Assembly: GCA_948146395.1 (NCBI GenBank)
Contig: OX411543.1
Location: forward strand, 28,349,558-28,413,557
Length of the DNA: 64,000 nucleotides
Reading direction: 5' to 3'
Source: Fragum whitleyi
Taxonomy: Eukaryota > Mollusca > Bivalvia > Cardiida > Cardiidae
The position numbers and the translations under genes are program-made. Positions 1 to 9,479 of the stretch are shown one piece after another (within the stretch, counting starts at the first letter, position 1; each line of letters starts with the position of its first letter). The notes beneath the pieces were generated by a model, which saw only the letters and a program-made list of their open reading frames with translations, was not told the origin of the DNA and did not search any database.

Positions 1-780
1 CGAGCGCGTTACGTTCTGTAGGCAGTAAGAGCGTTTGTTAGGCTCATGTTCATCATAACTAAGCTCATCATGTAACTGCGTCTTCACTCTGTATTAAAGC
101 CACTGTCTGGTATATGCAAATTGAGTTTTGGTGTTGTGTTTTTCTATTGTTCGAAGCAAAGTCAAGACCATTTTAGTGCATACATGTGTATATGCAAGAT
201 CAGTATTAAACCTCTTTTTAGTTGAATTACTTATCCTAGTTTTACTTGTCTTAGGTTTTCTTTTTTTCGTAAGCCCTTTACAAATACATGTTGTTTAGGT
301 ACAGAGCCCCAACCGCAGAACTTTATAGACCACTGGGTACAGTCAACCTGGATCAGAGATGTATTCGAAGAATATTGCAATAACAATATGTTTACTTTTT
401 CACAATTTTTAACATTTATTCCCCCCCTCCCGACTGACTTGATGGTTCAACATGATTGTCAACATAGTGGTATCATACTCTGTCGTAATCATGTACATAT
501 ATGATCGTTAAGAAGTAACGAAAAAGCAATTTATTTATAGATAAGATATAGTAAGTCTGTTAAATCATCGAACTGCTTACTCGCAATCCGTTGATGGATG
601 ACCAAAAATCTCATTACTACATCTTATTATTCAGAAAAACTGTAGTTTTGCGGGATTTGGTGACCAGTGCAATAATATATGACTTTACTACATTTTTTAA
701 GCATAAAATGTACTTTGGTGCGCCGAAGACTACTTGGAATATTGTATCTAAGGAGCCCGGTAGGTGACATGATCTACATT
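1..780. other. Non-coding, no gene seen
   Basis: AT-rich sequence with a short C-run near 421 and no open frame, splice-bounded exon or clear inverted repeat that I can support. It may be intergenic or intronic. Confidence 0.5.
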
Positions 781-784
781 TTTT

Positions 785-1105
785 TATTTCGTGGTAACGA
801 GATACTAATTCGCTTTTAACAAATTACTAAACCATAAAAACCAAAAAAAAAATCGTTAAAACGAAATACTAATTCGTAATAACAAAATACCTGTTTGTTA
901 TAACGAAACGATATTTCGTGAAAACAAAATATTAATTGGTTTTGTCGAATTAGTATTTCTTAACGAAATACGTATTAATAAGTAACTAATAACAAAATAC
1001 TATTTCGATAAAATGAAATGCTAATTCTTCTAAACGAAACATTAATTCGTTAACACGAATTACTTATTCGTTAAAACGAAATAGTATTTCCAGAAAACAA
1101 AATAC
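785..1105. repeat. Degenerate array of short palindromic ACGAAATA repeats
   Basis: About fifteen imperfect units of roughly 20 bp carry the motif ACGAAATACTAATTCG and its reverse complement, so most units are self-complementary (for example TTCGTTAACACGAATT near 1047). Units vary in spacing and polarity. No coding potential. It is either a simple satellite or the body of a foldback element. Confidence 0.7.
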
Positions 1106-1522
1106 ACACGTATTTCAAAGCTTTAAAGTTTCATTTTCTTTTGAATAATTTTTCAAGTCTTTTTCAGAGCACTGTTGAAAAGATTGTTACTAACTATATA
1201 ATTTCGAAGACTTTAAGCCATGCCTTAAAGATCTTTCCCAGCATCTAGTTAATACTACCATATATAGAAAATATATGGAGGTCATGTAGTTGTCTCTCTT
1301 AGTGTGGATTATAATAAGCCCTTTTAGGCTCAAATTTGCATATTGCACAAATAAATGACGAAGAAAAAATCCCTCCACCCACACACAAGTGCGCGCACTC
1401 ATCGATGAACATTGATGAAAAAGAGCCCAGATGAAAAAGTCCGTCGAAGACCTGTCTTTGGCTCGCGAAGCAAGAACGAAATGCTCGAAGTACAGAATAG
1501 TAACCACTGAGCAATGTGCACA

Positions 1523-1782
1523 AGGGCGTAACAACCATTACGCACATAACGCATGTGCTTAATAGAAATATACACTCTTTCAAAAATTGTCGTTGATGAA
1601 TGATCATAACATCGAAACTACAGCTTATTCAATTTGATTATTAACCAACGCTCAAATCATAGAATAAGGGAGCAGTGAAGAATATTCATCTTTTGAAACA
1701 GTCTATATATCGCCTTCATCCTATATATTCTATGTTGGTCGCCTTCTGAGTGCGTATGAGTTTCAAAATCTTAGTTACGCCT
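1523..1782. mobile_element. MITE family L, copy 1
   Basis: The left end AGGGCGTAACAACCATTACG and the right end ATCTTAGTTACGCCT form short terminal inverted repeats (GGCGTAAC/GTTACGCC). A second copy at 48447-48730 aligns along its whole length, including the inner stretches CTATGTTGGTC and TTCTGAGTGCGTAT. It has no ORF, so it is non-autonomous. The 114- and 102-codon open frames here are by-products of the repeat. Confidence 0.75.
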
Positions 1783-1919
1783 ATAGTAGAGTCTACCTCT
1801 ATTCAAATTTTGGCATAAGATAACGATTAAAAGCTTTGCCGAAAACGTGCATTAGTCTTTCGCACATGTAACAATTAGAAAGTACACAACGCGGCTTCAT
1901 ATTTCGAAGAATAACAACC

Positions 1920-2179
1920 GAGTGTCCCGAAGAGTACTATCTCGTTTAAACGAGAGCGTAAAGTGTCGACCTAGTAAGACTACGCAAAGTGCGCGGGCTG
2001 ACTAGGATCGAAACTTTTGAAAGTTGGCTGACTTTCCAAATCTAAAACGATCATTCCCAATTAAAGTATAGGAATGTGAGAACCGCAAGCCCTGTTTGAC
2101 CTATGATGGAACAAATTTCCCTTTTAAACATTTATTTCTCGGAATTCAAAGATGGTCCTTTTTCAAGTGCCGGGTCACA
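1920..2179. mobile_element. MITE family E, copy 1 (diverged)
   Basis: It aligns with the 263-bp copies at 14443-14705 and 42857-43119: an internal GTCGACCTAGTAAGACT...GACTAGGATCGAAA hairpin, the TTGACCTATG block and the end GCCGGGTCACA. The left terminal repeat is eroded compared with the other copies, so this looks like the oldest one. Confidence 0.75.
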
Positions 2180-2690
2180 ATTATATTTTCATGCATTTGG
2201 AGAACAGTAATTTGGGAAAAAGGATTTAAAAGATATGAGTAGTTAGAGAGCTAAAGCAAGAGCTATAATACAAAAGGTAAAAATGCTTTGCGGTATTTAG
2301 TTTTACGTATTCCCTTGCACGGCTTTGTAGTTCGACTCATCAGCCCTTATTTGCTCTGCATCATTTCAGAACTCATGCTCTTTCACAATGTTGACCGAGG
2401 TTTCATGATATAATCATTAGGAAACCTCTGTTAATCCTGTCAAATGACATAGTCTGTACAAGAATGAATGATCGATTAACTCCCAAATTTTTAATTTATT
2501 ATTGTAATTGTAATGCGGGTGCACCAAAATGTAAGGTGACTCTTATAGGAATTTTGAATACATGTATTTCTAATTTGATGAATAAGAAAAGGTTATTTTC
2601 AAAAATTATTTGTACATTTCAAGATTTTTCAAGATTAAGCCGCCCCCGGTTAAAACGAGACCCTGCTTTTACGAATTACGAACCTATGCG
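2180..2690. other. Non-coding with a family J fragment
   Basis: No supported gene. Positions 2365-2445 carry a fragment (ACAATGTTGACCGAGGTTTC and TAGGAAACCTCTGTTAA) also found in the family J MITE at 49341-49506 and at 26628-26760. A 76-codon open frame starting at 2464 has no recognisable feature. Confidence 0.5.
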
Positions 2691-3088
2691 ATAGGGGAAA
2701 ACCGTAGAAGGTCGGACAGACGTACAAATTCGGACATACTTTTTAAGATAATTTTTTGAAAAAGCAATGACAACAGCGTTTTTATAAACTATTTCTATAA
2801 ATTCTATGATATATTTCACATAAGTCAGCTTAATTTCCGAAAAATGATAGATATGTTGGTGGAAATAAAACTATTTGAAGTCACAAACCCCTGGCTACCT
2901 TGTGTATTGAACTGACATTCATAAATTGCTGACGAATATAGGCCCGGTCAACGGTTAAGAAATACGTATGGATTGGCGAGAATTAACTGTAAAACGGTTA
3001 TAATCGATTTAAATGTCAAAGAGGTAAACAGTTTTAATAAAATAATCAACAATAATTTGCCCAGAATCGTAAAATATAGCTTTTCTCG

Positions 3089-3535
3089 AAGTGTCCGAAT
3101 TTCCACTTTCAATTTTCAGCAGAAGTAAAAATTAGGACTACATAAATTGTATGCTTTGAAAACCAAGTAATATCAATTTATCCCCTTATATCTATTTTTT
3201 CTTTGAATACATGCGAACTTAATACGCGTTTAGACGTTTCACGTCTGTTAATATACTCATTTGTCTGTATTTTATTCGAAATATATGCCAATTTTCAACA
3301 TCAAAGTTGATGAATAAATAAAGTATTTATAGTCAAAACATTCCTGAATTGAAGTTTTAAAGCTTCGTATTAGCATTCTTCGTTTAAACTAACAAAATCC
3401 GTGACTTTATTCCCCTCATTATTGAAATTCCTTAATTGTCCGAATTTCACCCCTTGACGATAAACATGTCCGAGTTTTACCGCTTGCATGTCCGAATTTT
3501 TCCAATATCGTCCGAATTTACCCGTTTCACAGTAC
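3089..3535. repeat. Subterminal GTCCGAATTT repeat cluster
   Basis: Copies of GTCCGAATTT or a near match lie at about 3091, 3437, 3467, 3490 and 3510. The complement lies near 2726 and one more copy near 9452, just inside the right end. In DNA transposons, repeated subterminal motifs of this kind are typically transposase-binding sites; that role is inferred here. Confidence 0.65.
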
Positions 3536-4460
3536 TCTCAAACTTCTCTACATTTTTTGGATAAAATGCAAGTTTAGTGACCGCTCGAGTGATGAGAATA
3601 CGGCTAGTGTTCGGGTTTCCACCTATAGCTTCAGAATCAAGGGGACAGGGAACCAGTGGAACATGGTGGACGTGTTTTGGTTTGGCTCTTGTAAAATTTT
3701 ATGACTTTTATTATCAAATTCGGTTTGGTATCAATTATTTCATTTGGATTTAAACTAAAAACTATTCTTCTTTATGTCGCTTGTTTAATTTTGCTAACAT
3801 TTAAGGTTTTTCCAGCAATTTGAACTGTGTATGTATTTGTGTACATTTTCCTAGCTTGAGAAACCGGTTTGACCACTTGACCACGTGTAAACTACTCCTA
3901 TCATTCATAATCGACAAATCGTCACGCATGAGTAGTCGTTTTTACGATATACAGTACGTGTATTGTAAAGTCGACTAGTCACACTTTACTCATCTAGGAC
4001 TTGGTCACTCGGGGAAAGGACGACAATTAAGCATGCTATTAGATTGTTAGCTTATAACATATATCCAGCTGTTATAAATAAGATTAAATAAGAGTTGTTT
4101 GTGAATAACTTATTGTTTATTTGACGTTTTCTCCACCGAGATTAGACTGTGGGTCATTGTGAATCCGGCCAAGGTTTTACAGTAAAGAGCCAAACCGATA
4201 ACACATCCAGGCCACTGTTGTAAATTTCAAATAGTTTCAAATAATTTGTCTCCCTTTGTACTTAGCATTTTCATTTAAGCAACAATATAAATATAATCTA
4301 TATTGTAATTATCGTAATTGCAGTAAAGTGCTCTTTGATTTTTTTATTATTATTAGCAGCCACAGAAGGTTAGCTATATATGTAAATTCCACCTGAAAGC
4401 TAATATTTTTGTCCGCTGATAATCAAAGTGCCGAGGGCTCCGTAGGATATTGTCTACAAA

Positions 4461-5678
4461 ATGGGTATAGATATAAATGTTTATCGTGCCAGGATCGGCT
4501 GCTTTGAGTCAAAATTGAGAAAACGTTGTAAAAAATTAATCCAGAATCATAAGTACAATCCCTTTACGAAGGGGACTGATATTCATCTAAGATGTATGGC
4601 TACAGGTCTCTTGTTAATGTTGATAACATGTTCTTTATATTTAACCTTAGTAGTCTACAAACATGCGTCATTAATTGACATTAGATTTGATATCATGAAT
4701 CAAGATTGTCCGTGGTTACCTGTGAACAAGACTTTTAATACCGTAGATAGAGATATCACATCATATTCAGACTATGCAATTCTATATGAGCGATTACTAC
4801 TGTTGTCGAGTGATGTCGAATTGAACCCGGGTCCATCTGTTGACACTGCTGCTATATTGAGCGCAATTGAAGATAGTAAAAAACATTTTACAGATGAAAT
4901 GCGACATGTGAGGAATGATCTAGTGCAAGTTAAAGATGATATCACTAGTGTAAAAAGCGAAATGACTAGCATTAAAAGTATGGTTCAAAAGGTGGAAAAT
5001 AAACAGTGTTTACTCGAAACAAGAGTTGCTAAAATGGAATGTCAAATTGATGAATTAGAGGGAAAAACTGAAACTCTACAGAACGATATGGCACATATTT
5101 CATATTCGGATGATCATGAACACTATCGTCTAGATTTAATCGAAAAGCAGTTGCAAGTTATAGAAACAGAAAGACTTAAATGTTCACTTAGAATATTCGG
5201 ACTAGAAGAGATGGACTCGGAAAACAGTAACCTAGCCAAGTATGTCAATGAAACATTATTGAGTGTTATCCCCGAAGAAGAGAGAGGCGAAGAGAATATT
5301 ATTAGTAGTGCAAGAAGAATCGGTGTGAAGCGTAACGACGGTAAAAGCAGAATGGTTATAGCAACATTTCTGAACTATGAATCGAAAGCCAGTTTATTTC
5401 ATTATAGAAGCGCTTTGCGAAATATTGGTATTAGAATTTCAAATGACTTATCTTTTACCCAGAGAATGAAATTGAAAGAGCTTAATAATCAGGGTTATGA
5501 GGGTTACTTTAATAATGGTAAATTGTATAGACGTAAGAGAGTTAGTAAGAAAAAACAAAATCCCGGTAACCAATCTACTTCAATGGCAAGACCAAATCCG
5601 TTTCAAAATCTGGCTGGTCCGAATGCATCCGAATCTATTACCGATATACAGGGCAATGAAAATCTAGAAATGCAATAA
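4461..5678 (+). CDS. LINE ORF1 protein with 2A peptide, coiled coil and RRM-like domain
   Basis: 405 codons, ATG to TAA. Residues 1-45 are basic and residues about 47-66 are a strongly hydrophobic stretch (TGLLLMLITCSLYLTLVVY) able to span a membrane or act as a signal anchor. Residues 118-125 read DVELNPGP, the 2A ribosome-skipping motif, so translation should yield a separate N-terminal 124-residue piece and a main product starting at Pro125. Residues about 126-235 have coiled-coil character (lysine/glutamate heptads, one aspartate/lysine-rich repeat). Residues about 238-345 resemble the RRM-like RNA-binding domain of L1-type ORF1p (LRIFGLEE, then SSARRIGV and a basic stretch). The role inferred from family knowledge is an RNA-binding chaperone of the LINE particle. 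Frame 0 is shared with ORF2. Confidence 0.85.
   Translation: MGIDINVYRARIGCFESKLRKRCKKLIQNHKYNPFTKGTDIHLRCMATGLLLMLITCSLYLTLVVYKHASLIDIRFDIMNQDCPWLPVNKTFNTVDRDITSYSDYAILYERLLLLSSDVELNPGPSVDTAAILSAIEDSKKHFTDEMRHVRNDLVQVKDDITSVKSEMTSIKSMVQKVENKQCLLETRVAKMECQIDELEGKTETLQNDMAHISYSDDHEHYRLDLIEKQLQVIETERLKCSLRIFGLEEMDSENSNLAKYVNETLLSVIPEEERGEENIISSARRIGVKRNDGKSRMVIATFLNYESKASLFHYRSALRNIGIRISNDLSFTQRMKLKELNNQGYEGYFNNGKLYRRKRVSKKKQNPGNQSTSMARPNPFQNLAGPNASESITDIQGNENLEMQ
4812..4835 (+). other. 2A ribosome-skipping motif
   Basis: Encodes DVELNPGP, matching the consensus D(V/I)ExNPGP at every fixed position, preceded by a leucine-rich run (LLLLSS) typical of active 2A peptides. Skipping would occur between Gly124 and Pro125 (the codons ggt and cca at 4830-4835). 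2A motifs are known in ORF1 of some LINEs of trypanosomes, sea urchins and molluscs. Confidence 0.9.
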
Positions 5679-8600
5679 CGTGATGGCCGAAGCCCTCAAG
5701 ATATTCTGTCTATATTAACATGGAATGTTGGTGGTGCGGTACAAAAACTCTTGAATACAGATATTCAAAAGGTTTTATGCCAAAATGATGTTTTCACTCT
5801 TCAAGAAACATGGATGAATAACATTGATATTTCCGATTTAAGTTTTCCAGGTTTTTCCTGGTTTTCATGTGAAGCTAAAAAATCTAAATGCGGAGGTAGA
5901 AATATGGGAGGTGTAATTGTTTTTGTTAAAAATGAACTTTGTAGTAAATTTAACAGAATATGTAGTTCGTTTGAATATGGTGTATTATTAAGTGCTGATG
6001 GATCGGTTTTCGGGGCAAATAGTAATGTTATACTTTGTTCACTTTACTTTCCACCAGAAACTTCGCCCATGCTTGAAAATCAACCAAAGTCAGTTTTTCA
6101 AATACTAGAAGATACTTTGATCCAAGAGAATTTGGTTGGAAAGAGTCTGATAATTTGCGGCGATCTAAACGCCAGAATTGGGTCTCAATCTGAGCTTTTG
6201 TCTCTTGGTCCGAATGTTCCTGAATTTAATGAGTTGTTAGACATTTTTGACAATGATATTTATTTGCCCCGGACATCGCGCGATAGCAAAGTTAATCGGT
6301 ATGGCAAAGAATTGTTAGATTTTTGTAAATCCTTTGTATGTTTTGTGTGTAACGGCAGAATTGGCGAAGATAAGGGTGTTGGCGACTTTACTTTTGTAAA
6401 TCAAAACGGTTGTAGCACTATAGATTATTTTATAATATCTAACGACCTCGTCAGTTTTGTTACAAATTTTTCATTTCTTTCAAAAACTGAATGTGACCAT
6501 TTACCCTTAGTACTTACACTAAAAAGCAGTATAAGTAAAAATTCAATCAAAAATTATACGGAAGAAACTGGTGATTTTTGTATTAAAATCCCTCATGATA
6601 AATGTACTGAATATGTTGAAACTTTAGCCACAGTCATCGATGATGGACAGTTTGAAAAAGTAAATGACCCATGTTCTCCAATTGATGACATTGTGAACTG
6701 CTTTAAAACAGCAATTGTCAAAAGCTCTGAGTCGTTTTTGCGAGTAGGTAAAAAGAAAACTCCAAAATCACGGTACGATAAACCCTGGTTTGACATTGAG
6801 TGTAGAAAGGCAAAACAAAAATCTATTAAATGTCTCAGACAATTTAGATATAGCAGACAATCTAAGGATTTAGAAGAGTATTTAGATTCAAAATTAATGT
6901 ATAAAAACATGTGTAGAAATAAAAAATTGACATATGTTAAGAGAATTGTAGATCGGCTGGAATCTTCTTTAAATAACCAGACAGCTTTCTGGAAAGAAAT
7001 TAAAGCATTAATAGGTAAACAAAATAACGAACCGGCTATAAGTAAAGCGGCATGGTTCAATTATTTCAGTCTCCTTTTTAAAAATAATGAAGTAGAGAGG
7101 CAAACTTTTAATGACAATGATGATTTTCCTCCATATTTAGGCCATAATGATGACCTGACACAAGAAATCATGAACTCTCCAATTACAGATGACGAAATCA
7201 TTAAATGTGTACAAGAACTAAATATTAATAAAGCATCTGCAGGTAAATTGACTGCTGAACATTTTAAATATGGGCTAGATGCTTTACTGCCATATATAAG
7301 AGTGATTTTTAATAGATTGTTTGAAAGGGGAGAATTCCCCACCGGTTGGTCTAAGTCTATCATTGTTCCTCTATACAAAACAGGTGATATAAATTCACCA
7401 GACAACTATCGTGGTATAGCACTGGTGGATAATTTTAGTAAAATTTATATTTCAATACTCACCAAAAGATTGACCTTTTACGTAAATACATATAATGTAT
7501 TAACAGAATCGCAAGCTGGATTTCGCGAGGGTTATACGACCATTGACAATGCCTTTGTTCTTTATTCGATTGTAAACAAAAATCTGACAAGAAAGAAAAA
7601 AGCTACCTATGTTGCATTTGTCGATTTTCGGAAGGCCTTTGATTCTGTGAATAGAAATTTAATGAACAAAGTATTAGAGAAAATAGGTTTGTCTGGAAAA
7701 CTATTGAAATCTATTAAGGCTATTTATAAAACTGTCTCGGCTTGCGTTAAAACAAATTTTGGTTATACAGATTATTTTGAAAGTCCAATTGGTTTAAGAC
7801 AGGGATGTAAAATGAGCCCCATTTTATTCATTATTTTTATAAATGAATTTGAAAAAGAACTCCGTAAGGAAGGGATTCGAGGTATTCAATTGTTTCCGGA
7901 TTATCTGGAAATCTTCCTTTTAATGTTTGCTGATGACATAGCTCTTATTTCAGATACAGTTGTTGGCCTTCAAAAACAATTAAATGTATTAAATAAATTT
8001 TGTACGGACTTTAAGCTTTCTGTAAATGAAGATAAAACCAAGATTGTAGTATTTAAAAGAGGTGGGCAGCTATCCCAAAAAGAAAAGTGGTATTATAATG
8101 GCAAAAAATTGGAAGTTGTGAATGGTTTTACATATGTAGGCTTATTGTTTTCAAGTAATATTTCTTTTTATAAAATGGCAGAAAATATGGCAATAAAAGC
8201 CAAACGAGCTTTTTTGTATCTCCATTCATCATTGAACAGACTTGCAAATGTCCCATATAAAACATTTTTTAAATTGTTTGATAGCAAGATAAGTCCTATT
8301 TTACTATACGGATCAGAGATATGGGCTCTCCAAAAACCTAATTCTATTGAATTACTACATTATTTTGCGTGTAAAAAATTTCTCTCTGTTGATATAAGAA
8401 CAGTAAATTGTGCTGTCCTTGGAGATCTGGGAAGATATCCAATGTATATAAAGTCGTCTAAAAGATGTATTAAATACTGGTTAAGAATCCTTAGTCTTCC
8501 GGATAGCCGCCACGTCAAAATTTGCTATAAAATGATGTTGCATTATGATAAATTGGGTTATAAAAATTGGGCTACATTAGTAAAAAATGAATTAAATAAT

Positions 8601-9128
8601 AATGGCTTTGGATATGTTTGGAAAAATCAACATGTCAATAACACAAACTCATTTCTAATTCAATATGAGAGTAGATTAAAGGATCAGTTTCTTCAAACTT
8701 GGAAGAATACCTGTGAAAATAGCAGTAGACTTTTTTATTATAATAATTTCAAACTATGTTTTGGTCTCGAACCATACGTTTCTATTTTAGATGTTCGTAA
8801 ATATAGAAGTGCTATGGCTACATTTAGAGGGTCCTCCCATAATCTTATGATTGAAGCAGGTCGTTATCACAAAATTCCTCGTGAAACTCGAACATGCCCG
8901 TATTGTGAGGGAATGGTAGAGGATGAATTCCATTTCTTATTTATTTGTCCGCTATATAAAGATGTAAGAAGCCAGTATATTGGCCCATATTATTTGAATA
9001 ATCCACGTGGTAATAGAATTAATACTTTAATGGCTTCTTCAAATGAGAGGGTTGTTAAGAATCTCGCAACATTTTTGTCCTATTCCTTTAAGATTCGCTC
9101 TGAATTTCTAAGTAGTCAAACGGACTAA
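5679..9128 (+). CDS. LINE ORF2: endonuclease and reverse transcriptase
   Basis: The frame opens directly after the ORF1 stop and runs to TAA at 9126-9128. Numbering from codon 5751: an endonuclease of the exonuclease-phosphatase type begins upstream at ILTWNVGG (about 5712), with QETW, GDLNAR (137-142), DYFIIS (225-230) and CDHLPL (248-253). Reverse transcriptase motifs are VPLYKTGDINSPDNYRGIAL (539-558), VAFVDFRKAFDSV (621-633), GLRQGCKMSP (681-690) and the catalytic FADDIAL (726-732). Near 1049-1068 is a zinc-knuckle-like CPYC...HFLFICP. There is no in-frame ATG ahead of the endonuclease, so I give the frame from the preceding stop. Expression probably needs read-through or reinitiation. 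The protein would nick target DNA and prime reverse transcription there. Confidence 0.85.
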   Translation, partial: RDGRSPQDILSILTWNVGGAVQKLLNTDIQKVLCQNDVFTLQETWMNNIDISDLSFPGFSWFSCEAKKSKCGGRNMGGVIVFVKNELCSKFNRICSSFEYGVLLSADGSVFGANSNVILCSLYFPPETSPMLENQPKSVFQILEDTLIQENLVGKSLIICGDLNARIGSQSELLSLGPNVPEFNELLDIFDNDIYLPRTSRDSKVNRYGKELLDFCKSFVCFVCNGRIGEDKGVGDFTFVNQNGCSTIDYFIISNDLVSFVTNFSFLSKTECDHLPLVLTLKSSISKNSIKNYTEETGDFCIKIPHDKCTEYVETLATVIDDGQFEKVNDPCSPIDDIVNCFKTAIVKSSESFLRVGKKKTPKSRYDKPWFDIECRKAKQKSIKCLRQFRYSRQSKDLEEYLDSKLMYKNMCRNKKLTYVKRIVDRLESSLNNQTAFWKEIKALIGKQNNEPAISKAAWFNYFSLLFKNNEVERQTFNDNDDFPPYLGHNDDLTQEIMNSPITDDEIIKCVQELNINKASAGKLTAEHFKYGLDALLPYIRVIFNRLFERGEFPTGWSKSIIVPLYKTGDINSPDNYRGIALVDNFSKIYISILTKRLTFYVNTYNVLTESQAGFREGYTTIDNAFVLYSIVNKNLTRKKKATYVAFVDFRKAFDSVNRNLMNKVLEKIGLSGKLLKSIKAIYKTVSACVKTNFGYTDYFESPIGLRQGCKMSPILFIIFINEFEKELRKEGIRGIQLFPDYLEIFLLMFADDIALISDTVVGLQKQLNVLNKFCTDFKLSVNEDKTKIVVFKRGGQLSQKEKWYYNGKKLEVVNGFTYVGLLFSSNISFYKMAENMAIKAKRAFLYLHSSLNRLANVPYKTFFKLFDSKISPILLYGSEIWALQKPNSIELLHYFACKKFLSVDIRTVNCAVLGDLGRYPMYIKSSKRCIKYWLRILSLPDSRHVKICYKMMLHYDKLGYKNWATLVKNELNNNGFGYVWKNQHVNNTNSFLIQYESRLKDQFLQTWKNTCENSSRLFYYNNFKLCFGLEPYVSILDVRKYRSAMATFRGSSHNLMIEAGRYHKIPRETRTCPYCEGMVEDEFHFLFICPLYKDVRSQYIGPYYLNNPRGNRINTLMASSNERVVKNLATFLSYSFKIRSEFLSSQTD

Positions 9129-9401
9129 AATAAATCAGTAAAATAAAAAAAAAGGAGATTAATCATTTTCGTGCTTAATTTTTTTGTTAACATCAAATTG
9201 GATATTTTTGAAGTCAAGACACCTATTTTATTTCAACCTACATAGTTTTAGGTATGCATTTAACAAACAACTGATTATTCTAGTGATGAGTTAAGTATCC
9301 ATGTGTTCCCTGTCTCACCATGTATCATTATATTGTTGCATTGTTGTATTGTTGTACTTTGACATGTGTATGGGCTGGTGGCCTATATTTCACAATAAAA
9401 T

Positions 9402-9422
9402 AGTTGAGTTGAGTTGAGTTGA
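9402..9422 (+). repeat. LINE 3' tail, (TTGAG)n
   Basis: Four tandem TTGAG units directly follow AATAAAATAG at the 3' end of the LINE. Simple-repeat tails of this type replace poly(A) in several jockey-superfamily LINEs. Confidence 0.8.
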
Positions 9423-9479
9423 ATCAAGCCTGAAATAAGGTTGGTAAAAAACGTCCGAATTTACCCGGTTTTCCCCTAT

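Larger units (their letters stand above)
3540..9422 (+). mobile_element. Full-length-looking non-LTR retrotransposon (LINE) with 2A site
   Basis: The order is 5' UTR, ORF1 (4461-5678), ORF2 (5679-9128), then a short 3' UTR ending AATAAAATAG and a (TTGAG)n tail at 9402-9422. Both ORFs are open with no internal stop, so this copy is young and may be competent. The 5' boundary is uncertain; I place it near 3540, where the surrounding GTCCGAATTT element is interrupted. The apurinic-type endonuclease, the reverse transcriptase without RNase H, and a simple-repeat tail instead of poly(A) fit the jockey-like LINE groups (CR1, L2, Rex1, Ingi and relatives). I cannot fix the clade from sequence alone. 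Confidence 0.85.
2691..9479. mobile_element. TIR-bounded DNA element split by a LINE
   Basis: The left end ATAGGGGAAAACCG (2691-2704) is the exact reverse complement of the right end CGGTTTTCCCCTAT (9466-9479). Both ends are flanked by TA, which fits a TA target site. Just inside both ends lies the same motif, GTCCGAATTTACC or its complement, which recurs at 3089-3520. This looks like a DNA transposon of about 1 kb with subterminal repeats that was later interrupted by the LINE at about 3540-9422. No transposase frame is seen, so it is non-autonomous or decayed. Confidence 0.65.

Noticed and set aside
2464..2694. 76-codon frame beside the TIR element
   Set aside because: Length expected by chance, low-complexity translation, no partner exon.
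4772..4972. 66-codon minus-strand frame opposite LINE ORF1
   Set aside because: Shadow of the ORF1 coding strand, with no features.
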